Source: Candidatus Aenigmatarchaeota archaeon (GTDB lineage Archaea; Aenigmatarchaeota; Aenigmatarchaeia; QMZP01). Taken from it: a stretch of DNA of 11,117 bases. Where the stretch lies: the NCBI GenBank assembly GCA_017609225.1, contig JAFCEK010000025.1:1-11117 (forward strand). The letters run 5' to 3'. Below, in pieces: positions 1 through 4,896 of this stretch (positions are counted from its first letter, which is position 1; every line of letters starts with the position of its first letter). A model generated the notes under the pieces. The model did not search any database and was not told where the DNA came from. It was given only the letters and a program-made list of their open reading frames with translations. The translations under genes and the position numbers were made by a program.

Positions 1-278
1 AAGTTAACAAAAAACATACCTCCAAGGGAGGCATAAAGCTTTTCAGGTAATTTAAACCATTAGGTAATTGGACGGAAAACCTTTACCAAAAACATACCTC
101 CAAGGGAGGCATAAAGCTTTTCAGTTACCTCCACAATTCTTTAACTATGGGAAAACCTTTACCAAAAACAGGGACTCCAAAGGAGCCCTAAAGCTTTTCA
201 GGTAATTTAAACCATTGGTTAGTTGTTGGGAAAACCTTTACCAAAAACAGGGACTCCAAAGGAGCCCTAAAGCTTTTC
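1..278. repeat. Tandem array of four ~78-bp structured repeat units
   Basis: Four cores occur at 1-44 (left part diverged), 76-122, 152-199 and 231-278, separated by 31, 29 and 31 bp. Each core reads AAAACCTTTACCAAAAACA, then a 17-18 bp hairpin, then TAAAGCTTTTC. The hairpin comes in two forms: TACCTCCAAGGGAGGCA in units 1-2 and GGGACTCCAAAGGAGCCC in units 3-4. Both fold, although the outer pairs differ. The flanking blocks AAAGCTTTT and AAAACCTTT can also pair on the minus strand with one G-G mismatch, so each core could be a two-storey stem with a U-rich bulge. Spacers 1 and 3 share their first 17 bp (AGGTAATTTAAACCATT); spacer 2 does not. Apart from the last codons of aif2a, I see no gene in 1-266. 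The array may continue left of the window. Confidence 0.85.
241..277 (-). terminator. Terminator-like hairpin at the end of the aif2a operon
   Basis: On the minus strand the aif2a stop codon TAG runs straight into GGGCTCC-TTT-GGAGTCCC, followed by TGTTTTTGG. That is a 7-bp GC-rich stem with one bulged base and a U-rich tail, exactly where the rpl44e-rps27e-aif2a transcript should end. Archaeal RNA polymerase terminates mainly on U-rich tracts, so the tail alone could work. Three further copies follow downstream as back-ups. The position supports termination, but the unusual tandem copying leaves another function possible. Confidence 0.45.
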
Positions 279-1037
279 TATTTCAAAGCTTGCTTCCCCA
301 TTGTTTTGTTTTATTTCCTTTGCAATTTTTCCTGCAATTTTCTCAAGCCTGGCTTCCAGCGCTTTCCTGTCAGAGCCCCTTGCAACAAGAACATATCTTG
401 GTGCAGATATATACCTTACCTCAAGAGATGCGTCTTCAGCTGTTTTCAGCACCTTTTTTATAACATCAATACCATCAGGCGCATAGCTCATCAGCTCCAT
501 GTCTGCCTTAACCTCAAATGTTTTTTTCACAAAGCTTTTTTTTGCAACCTTTTCAAGCAAATCTGCCCAGTTCCCAGGCACGCCCTTGCTCCTGAGCAAA
601 TCCGGATTCTTTCTTGCAATTTCAAATGCCTTTGAAAGAGAGCCAAAATAATCTCCCAGCATATATCCAATATCGTTATAACTTTCATCCAGTGTTTTCC
701 CCAGTTCTTTCCCTGCAAGTTCAAGAAGCTTCTCTGCCTTTCTTTCTCTCTTAAAATCATTAAGTTTGCTGTTTGCCTGCTCCCTGTGAACCCTTTTAAC
801 GGAAAGAAATATATGATCTCCTTCCACTCTCATTACCCTGCAAACAACATACTGCTTCTCCCTCAGGAATTCCCTTATATCCCTTACCCATCTTGAAGCA
901 ACCTCAGAAACATGAATCATCCCGGTTTTTCCGTATTCCACCAGCTCTGCAAATGCAGAATTTGGATGTATTTTTGTTATTCTGCAAACAACAAGCTCAT
1001 CTCTTCCAGGATATCCCTTTTTGCGCATATGTCTCAT
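267..1037 (-). CDS. eif2a: Translation initiation factor aIF2, alpha subunit
   Basis: This is the alpha subunit of archaeal initiation factor 2, which with beta and gamma delivers initiator Met-tRNA to the small ribosomal subunit. The N-terminus is a clear S1 OB-fold (ELVVCRITKIHPNSAFAELV ... GMIHVSEVASRWVRDIREF), followed by the helical middle domain and a C-terminal alpha/beta domain (APRYVLVARGSDRKALEARL). SEVASRWVRDIR corresponds to the region around Ser51 of eukaryotic eIF2-alpha. The length, about 253-256 residues, is slightly short for the family (about 265-275), and the lysine-rich tail is missing. Start choice is open. ATG at 1037 lies one base after the rps27e stop, which suggests translational coupling. 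ATG at 1028 (MRKKGYP) fits family N-termini best, and a GTG lies at 1055. The last codons (E-K-L-stop) lie within the fourth unit of the tandem repeat. Confidence 0.93.
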   Translation of the reverse strand: MRHMRKKGYPGRDELVVCRITKIHPNSAFAELVEYGKTGMIHVSEVASRWVRDIREFLREKQYVVCRVMRVEGDHIFLSVKRVHREQANSKLNDFKRERKAEKLLELAGKELGKTLDESYNDIGYMLGDYFGSLSKAFEIARKNPDLLRSKGVPGNWADLLEKVAKKSFVKKTFEVKADMELMSYAPDGIDVIKKVLKTAEDASLEVRYISAPRYVLVARGSDRKALEARLEKIAGKIAKEIKQNNGEASFEIEKL

Positions 1038-1038
1038 T

Positions 1039-1209
1039 TCAGGTTTTTTCAACACCCAAAACCTTTGCCTTTATGTTTGTCTTGCCTCCTGTTGGTTCCG
1101 CAAGAACCTCGCCGCATACAAGGCATTTAACAACATTAGAGCATTTTGAGAAAATGCTCTGCTCATTCTTGCATTTTGTGCATTTAACCCTTACAAATTC
1201 TGAAGCCAT
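1039..1209 (-). CDS. rps27e: Small-subunit ribosomal protein eS27 (S27e)
   Basis: A 56-residue zinc-ribbon protein of the small ribosomal subunit, found in archaea and eukaryotes. It starts MASEFVRVKCTKCKNEQ and has the family signature VKCxxCxNEQ..F ... VxCLVCGEVLAEPTGGK. The four zinc ligands are C10, C13, C29 and C32. The C-terminus KAKVLGVEKT is typical. A strong Shine-Dalgarno sequence, GGAGTGATT (plus positions 1213-1221), lies inside the last codons of rpl44e, and the intergenic gap is only 5 bp. The stop codon is followed after one base by an ATG of aif2a. The order rpl44e - rps27e - aif2a is conserved in archaea. Confidence 0.95.
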   Translation of the reverse strand: MASEFVRVKCTKCKNEQSIFSKCSNVVKCLVCGEVLAEPTGGKTNIKAKVLGVEKT

Positions 1210-1214
1210 AACAA

Positions 1215-1508
1215 TCACTCCTTTGCAGACAGCTCAAATTTTTTTACCCTGAACCCTTTTTTTGTATGCATTTTCTTGCATTCCTTGCAGACAAACCTCA
1301 AATCAAGTTTTTTTGTGGGCTTTCCCTCCCCCTTGGGATTCGGTCTGGGAAATGAGCCGTATCCCTTTATTTTTCTTTCAAACCTCTTTACAGACTGGCT
1401 CATTGGATGAGCCTTACCTCTTGCCTTTTTCTTTACCTGCTTAACGCTGTGCTCAGTATGCTTCCTGCATACAGGACAGTATGTCCTTACTGTTTTTGGA
1501 TACTTCAT
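1215..1508 (-). CDS. rpl44e: Large-subunit ribosomal protein eL42 (L44e)
   Basis: A 97-residue archaeal/eukaryotic ribosomal protein located near the E site of the large subunit. It has the N-terminal zinc pair C11-PV-C14, the basic centre with YGSFPRPNPKGEGKPTKKLD, and the second pair C74-KE-C77 followed by the hallmark C-terminus FRVKKFEL. The length is as expected. It heads the translation operon. An SD-like AGGCTGATT (plus 1511-1519) precedes the ATG, and a TATA-like box at 1558-1568 predicts a leader of about 30 nt. Unlike most units in this window, this one therefore looks leadered. Confidence 0.97.
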   Translation of the reverse strand: MKYPKTVRTYCPVCRKHTEHSVKQVKKKARGKAHPMSQSVKRFERKIKGYGSFPRPNPKGEGKPTKKLDLRFVCKECKKMHTKKGFRVKKFELSAKE

Positions 1509-1557
1509 GCAATCAGCCTTTTAACATCTTCATATTATTGGTTAATTAATGCAATAA

Positions 1558-1568
1558 GTATTTATAAC
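1558..1568 (-). promoter_or_regulatory. TATA-like promoter of rpl44e-rps27e-aif2a
   Basis: On the minus strand GTTATAAATACT overlaps the gins51 stop codon. About 26 nt downstream puts the transcription start near 1537, which leaves a leader of about 30 nt carrying the rpl44e ribosome binding site. Inferred by eye from the archaeal TATA consensus. Confidence 0.5.
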
Positions 1569-2089
1569 TGTTTCTCCTCACCTGTTTCAATCCTCTTTGC
1601 CATGCCTTTCTCAAGAAGAAGACTGGCATTCTCCTCAGGAAGTGTAACAACATCACCCTTCCTGAAAGGCCCGTATGTTTTCATGTTAGCCCCGACAAAC
1701 TCAGGCATATCCTCAAGCAAAGCCAGCACAATCCTCTTTTCCGGCTTTCCTTCAAGCGTTTCTTTCCTCAGATTCCTGAATTCCTTTAAATTCTCCACTA
1801 TTTTCCTGAAAAACCCCATCTCCTCGGGTGTCATGTTTGCAGGAGATGTTCCTGTTCTAACATGATTCAGCGCCAAAGAAAGAATCTTCTGCTCTCTTAT
1901 CTCCAGCAGCCTTTCAATCTCCATCTTGGCATTTTCAAATTCCCAGGCATTCTCCTTGTTCCTGTCCAGCCTGGATTTTTTTTCCAGGTAAATCTTCACA
2001 TTGTCAAAAAAATCCTCAGGCAGCTCAACCAGATTTTTTGATGCCTTCTCATCCTGAATAAGCTTTCTTATGGTTTCATATGTGAGCAT
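1562..2089 (-). CDS. gins15: Replication factor GINS, Gins51 (Gins15) subunit
   Basis: A subunit of the archaeal GINS complex, which joins MCM and the Cdc45/RecJ-like protein in the replicative helicase and contacts primase. From the ATG at 2089 it is 175 residues (MLTYETIRKLIQ...). The N-terminal helical A domain contains LPEDFFDNVKIYLE, WEFENAKMEIERLLEIREQKI and NMTPEEMGFFRKIVE. The C-terminal small B domain reads FVGANMKTYGPFRKGDVVTL (residues 131-150), then PEENASLLLEKGMAKRI. This A-then-B order is that of the 51-type subunit. Three in-frame GTG codons lie just upstream (from 2101) and double as a GGTGGTG ribosome-binding element, so ATG 2089 is preferred. It lies just downstream of the primase gene, but a TATA box between them suggests it can be transcribed separately. 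Confidence 0.9.
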   Translation of the reverse strand: MLTYETIRKLIQDEKASKNLVELPEDFFDNVKIYLEKKSRLDRNKENAWEFENAKMEIERLLEIREQKILSLALNHVRTGTSPANMTPEEMGFFRKIVENLKEFRNLRKETLEGKPEKRIVLALLEDMPEFVGANMKTYGPFRKGDVVTLPEENASLLLEKGMAKRIETGEEKQL

Positions 2090-2114
2090 TAACACCACCA
2101 CTGTTTTTTCCAGT

Positions 2115-2125
2115 CTATATAAGTA
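2115..2125 (-). promoter_or_regulatory. TATA-like promoter of gins51
   Basis: The minus strand reads TACTTATATAG in the 44-bp gap after the primase stop codon. Spacing of about 26 nt puts the start of transcription near 2093, a few bases before the ATG at 2089. Confidence 0.5.
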
Positions 2126-2133
2126 GTCATGTT

Positions 2134-3441
2134 TTATGATTTAAGTTTGTTTCTTTTCACTTTTTTATCCGCTCCCTTTCCATATCCCATCTTCCTGAAA
2201 GGATATCTCACAGGATTTTTTATGGTTTTTTCCTGCCCACCGCAGAGATTGTCCGGCGAACAAACCCCGCAATCCATGTACCAGCCCTCTTTCTTGCAGC
2301 CCGGGGGCGGCAGTGGTTTATCCCTGGACTTGTGCCATCTTATATGAGACCTTATGTAGTTTTCCCTCAGCGGCGGTGTATTCTTGTTATTCCACTCCAG
2401 AAGCAGGGTTTCAATATCATCCCATTTCCATTTCAGGCTTGAAAGGAAATTTAGCAGCACAAACACACTCCTCTTTTTCCCATCAGAAAGACCTTTCAGT
2501 ATATTCTTTATACATGGGGGAAAAAACTCCTCCTTTACTGCTGTTTTAACCTCCAATATTTTGGCCTTCCTTTTCATTTCCTCCATTGCATTTCTGGCGC
2601 TCCACCAGTCAAGTGCCTCTGCTATAAGCAGTTCCGCCTCATCCTGCTCTGCTGAATCAAGAAAGCCAATTTCAGCTTTTATTCTTTCAGGCCTTGCATG
2701 CTCCCTGTCAAACTCATCTATATTTCCCGGCCTTAAAGGCAAAGAGACAAGCCATGTTTTTTTGTTCAGGCTGTAAGGCATCCTGAACAGATGCCTTGGG
2801 GAAATCAGAACAGAGTCCACATCCACAACCTGGTAGGGGTCTATTCCTTCCTCTGTCAGTATGCTCTTCAGCGGCCTGTTAATCTGCTTTGCAATCTCCT
2901 CCGGCCTCCATCTTTTTAAAAGCAGCTTCTCAAACTCCTCTCTTACATACTCCTTCAGATAGGAGCATATCTTCCTTGGCACATCAGGAAACAAAGCAGG
3001 GCTTGGCCTGTAATCTATTTTGCTGGGAACAGATTCCCATGGAATTCCGATATGGAATCCCCTGCCGCCTGTAAACTTGACAGAAAAATTCCTGATGCCA
3101 TGTTTTTTCAGCCCCCAGATAAATGCCTTTGCAGCCTCCTTTCCATGCTCTGTTGCCCTGCAGTCCAGGTCAAAAACAATGTCCCATCCTGTCCTTAGGC
3201 TGTCATAGTTGCCTTCTTTAATTGCCATGGGCTGTGACCAGCGCTCAATAGAGCTGTGAAACTCTATCATCCCCGACCTTACCATGGTAATTATATCCTG
3301 GGGATATATTATGGTGTTTGGCCTCTTCCCATAGTTTCCGTTTTTGAAAACCCCCACAACCTCTCTGCCCTCAGCCAGCCCAAGCAGTGCCTTCTGCACA
3401 TCCTCTCTGGAATAATACTCAATGATTTCCTTCAGCTTCAT
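2134..3441 (-). CDS. priS: Single-chain DNA primase: PriS catalytic domain fused to a PriL-CTD-like Fe-S domain
   Basis: Archaeo-eukaryotic primase, which makes RNA/DNA primers at the fork. The PriS core shows the catalytic acidic pair FDLDCR (D91, D93), the phosphate-binding segment FTGGRGFHIGIPWE (residues 123-136; H130), and VDSVLISPRHLFRMPYSLNK (208-227) with its conserved Arg and SLN-K. The third metal-binding Asp is not obvious; D207 or D209 are candidates. The protein has 435 residues against about 330-360 for plain archaeal PriS. The extra part begins FPPCIKNILKGL (307-318), continues through a helical segment, and ends PPPGCKKEGWYMDCGVCSPDNLC (378-400). That gives Cys at 310, 382, 391/394 and 400, the layout of the 4Fe-4S C-terminal domain of PriL. 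The PriL N-terminal domain is absent. Nanoarchaeum equitans primase is a known fusion of this kind. A TATA-like ATTAAAAC at 3463-3470 suggests a leaderless mRNA. Confidence 0.9.
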   Translation of the reverse strand: MKLKEIIEYYSREDVQKALLGLAEGREVVGVFKNGNYGKRPNTIIYPQDIITMVRSGMIEFHSSIERWSQPMAIKEGNYDSLRTGWDIVFDLDCRATEHGKEAAKAFIWGLKKHGIRNFSVKFTGGRGFHIGIPWESVPSKIDYRPSPALFPDVPRKICSYLKEYVREEFEKLLLKRWRPEEIAKQINRPLKSILTEEGIDPYQVVDVDSVLISPRHLFRMPYSLNKKTWLVSLPLRPGNIDEFDREHARPERIKAEIGFLDSAEQDEAELLIAEALDWWSARNAMEEMKRKAKILEVKTAVKEEFFPPCIKNILKGLSDGKKRSVFVLLNFLSSLKWKWDDIETLLLEWNNKNTPPLRENYIRSHIRWHKSRDKPLPPPGCKKEGWYMDCGVCSPDNLCGGQEKTIKNPVRYPFRKMGYGKGADKKVKRNKLKS

Positions 3442-3462
3442 GAATTATCTATATATTGGAGA

Positions 3463-3470
3463 ATTAAAAC
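3463..3470 (-). promoter_or_regulatory. TATA-like promoter of the primase gene
   Basis: The minus strand reads GTTTTAAT, centred about 25 nt before the ATG at 3441. No Shine-Dalgarno sequence precedes that ATG, so the transcript is probably leaderless. Confidence 0.45.
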
Positions 3471-3479
3471 CTTTGCATG

Positions 3480-3797
3480 CTACCTTGTATCAACAAGGCC
3501 CATACCGAACGAGTAGAGCCCCTTTACTATCATAAGCAATCCAAAATACAGGAAAAATTCATGCACAAGGCCCAGATAAATCAGGAACATTGACACAGCA
3601 GCTATAAGGTCCAGCCAGCCCAGAACATCAAGATAAAACCCGGAACCCGCAGCCGTGAGTACAGAGAACAGCCCCTTCAAAAGCATTAATAATGCCACTA
3701 TGAAAAGAGTGCCATTGCCTGCAAATTCCAGCAGCTGGCTCACAGCCAGAACAACACCAACTGCAATATCAAACAAACCAAGAACAGCAAGTATCAT
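3480..3797 (-). CDS. Small four-helix membrane protein, function unknown
   Basis: A 105-residue, very hydrophobic protein with four predicted transmembrane segments at about 1-22, 29-48, 56-77 and 80-101, short loops and few charges. I do not recognise a family. The two halves resemble each other: LGLFDIAVGVV ... LLMLLKGLFS in the first and LGWLDLIAAVS ... LLMIVKGLYS in the second, which points to an internal duplication of a two-helix hairpin. The conserved Asp in helices 1 and 3 and the Lys-Gly at the end of helices 2 and 4 are the matching positions. No RBS is seen. A TATA-like box lies about 24 nt upstream, and the gene faces away from the HEPN/MNT operon across a 103-bp gap. Confidence 0.75.
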   Translation of the reverse strand: MILAVLGLFDIAVGVVLAVSQLLEFAGNGTLFIVALLMLLKGLFSVLTAAGSGFYLDVLGWLDLIAAVSMFLIYLGLVHEFFLYFGLLMIVKGLYSFGMGLVDTR

Positions 3798-3815
3798 ATA
3801 ATTTAATTCCCTGAA

Positions 3816-3826
3816 AGCTTTTAAAA
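3816..3826 (-). promoter_or_regulatory. TATA-like promoter of the four-helix membrane protein
   Basis: The minus strand reads ATTTTAAAAGC, centred about 24 nt before the ATG at 3797. No RBS is visible, which is consistent with leaderless transcription. Confidence 0.45.
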
Positions 3827-3841
3827 TGTTTAAACATGTTT
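3826..3841. promoter_or_regulatory. Overlapping palindromes, candidate operator
   Basis: ATGTTTAAACAT (3826-3837) is a perfect 12-bp palindrome, and the overlapping AAACATGTTT (3832-3841) is a perfect 10-bp one. They lie between the two divergent promoters, next to the TATA box of the membrane-protein gene and about 30 bp before that of the HTH-MNT gene. The HTH domain encoded next door is an obvious candidate binder, but this is inference; short AT-rich palindromes also arise by chance. Confidence 0.25.
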
Positions 3842-3868
3842 CCTAGTATTTCGCGGTTTTGGGAGCAA

Positions 3869-3880
3869 TCTTTATAAACC
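3869..3880 (+). promoter_or_regulatory. TATA-like promoter of the HTH-MNT / HEPN operon
   Basis: TCTTTATAAACC is a near-ideal archaeal TATA element, centred about 26 nt before the ATG at 3901. This places transcription initiation at or next to the start codon. No Shine-Dalgarno sequence is present. Confidence 0.6.
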
Positions 3881-3900
3881 TTTGTTCATATAAATAAACT

Positions 3901-4449
3901 ATGGTTAATATATATAAACTAAAGTTAACAAAACTCCAGCAAGAAATTCTGAGAGTTTTGTTTGTGAAATCTGGAAAAAAACTAAACCAGAGGCAGCTGG
4001 CTAACTATCTTAACGTTTCCCAGCCAGCGATAAAAAAATCACTGCCGGAACTGGAAAAAATGAATTATATTAAGTTAGAGAAAGATAAAGAAACAAAAAG
4101 ATGGAGCATTGAATTAAACAAAAGCAATACCAGAGTGATGCAACTGAAAAGAATTGATAATTTAAGGCAGATTTATGAATCAGGATTAAATGATTTTCTT
4201 GAAAAGGAATTCGCCGGAGCAACAATTATCCTCTTTGGAAGTTTTTCAAGAGGTGATGACACAACAGATTCTGATATTGATATAGCAATTATAGGAAGAA
4301 AAGAAAAGCCAGTCAAGCTTAAAGGGTTTGAAAAAATCCTTGAAAGAAGGATAAACATAAATTTTTATGATTCCTTCAAAAAAATCCATAAAAATCTGAA
4401 AGAAAACCTGTTTAATGGCATTGTTCTTGCCGGGGGAATAGAAATATGA
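3901..4449 (+). CDS. Winged-HTH + MNT-type nucleotidyltransferase, probable antitoxin
   Basis: A 182-residue two-domain protein. Residues ~10-72 form a winged helix-turn-helix (LQQEILRVLFVKSGKKLNQR, then QLANYLNVSQPAIKKSLPEL and a basic wing), typical of archaeal transcription regulators. Residues ~85-160 are a minimal nucleotidyltransferase with the exact GSX10DXD signature: G113-S114 ... D125-I-D127 (LFGSFSRGDDTTDSDIDIAI). MNT proteins paired with HEPN toxins act as antitoxins; the studied MntA AMPylates its HEPN partner. The fused HTH suggests that it also represses its own operon. The stop overlaps the start of the HEPN gene (ATGA). The gene is AT-richer, with more AAA/ATA codons, than its neighbours, which fits horizontal acquisition. 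Domain identity is clear; the toxin-antitoxin role is inferred from the pairing. Confidence 0.87.
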   Translation: MVNIYKLKLTKLQQEILRVLFVKSGKKLNQRQLANYLNVSQPAIKKSLPELEKMNYIKLEKDKETKRWSIELNKSNTRVMQLKRIDNLRQIYESGLNDFLEKEFAGATIILFGSFSRGDDTTDSDIDIAIIGRKEKPVKLKGFEKILERRININFYDSFKKIHKNLKENLFNGIVLAGGIEI

Positions 4450-4892
4450 AAGCAATAAGGCAGTTTAAAGAATTTCTTGATGAAGGAATAGTTAAAAGGC
4501 AAAAGCCAGATAAATCAAGAGCTGAATTTCTTGTTAAGGAATCTGAACAGAACTATAAGTTTCTTTTGAGTTTGATAGAAAAAATAGGCAACAATGATGA
4601 GAATGCCAATAACATTGTAAAAATATGCTATGATATAATCATGGAGCTAATAAGAGCAAAAATGATTTCAGAAGGATTTAATGCTTCTGGTGCCGGGGCA
4701 CACGAGGCAGAAGTCAGTTATTTGAGGGTTCTGGGCCTTAATGAAAGAGATATACAGTTCGCTGACCAGATAAGATATTTCAGGAACGGCATGCTGTATT
4801 ATGGAACCATACTTGACAGGGAATATGCAGAAAAGGTTTTGGATTTTACAAAGAAAATTCAGAAAAAAATTAAAACACTCACTGTAAAATAG
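4446..4892 (+). CDS. HEPN-domain protein, probable toxin partner of the MNT protein
   Basis: A 148-residue all-helical protein. Its C-terminal half carries a HEPN-like motif, RYFRNGMLYYG (residues 110-120). HEPN ribonucleases usually have R-x(4-6)-H; here R113-N114 is kept but the final His position is Tyr (Y118/Y119), so nuclease activity is uncertain. A conserved-looking GAGAHEAEVSYL stretch (residues 82-93) supplies H85. The start codon overlaps the stop of the HTH-MNT gene by 4 nt, so the two are translated together, as in HEPN/MNT (type VII) toxin-antitoxin loci. It ends 4 bp before the convergent leuS stop codon with no room for a separate terminator. The family call rests on motif and context; substrate binding rather than cleavage is an alternative. 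Confidence 0.8.
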   Translation: MKAIRQFKEFLDEGIVKRQKPDKSRAEFLVKESEQNYKFLLSLIEKIGNNDENANNIVKICYDIIMELIRAKMISEGFNASGAGAHEAEVSYLRVLGLNERDIQFADQIRYFRNGMLYYGTILDREYAEKVLDFTKKIQKKIKTLTVK

Positions 4893-4896
4893 CTTT

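Noticed and set aside
1..278. CRISPR array
   Set aside because: Repeat/spacer-like periodicity exists, but the repeat core itself varies, two spacers share their first 17 bp, the unit length is unusual, and no cas genes are nearby.
1407..1865. Plus-strand ORF (152 codons) opposite rpl44e and gins51
   Set aside because: Spans two clear minus-strand genes and their promoter; Ser/Phe-rich antisense translation.
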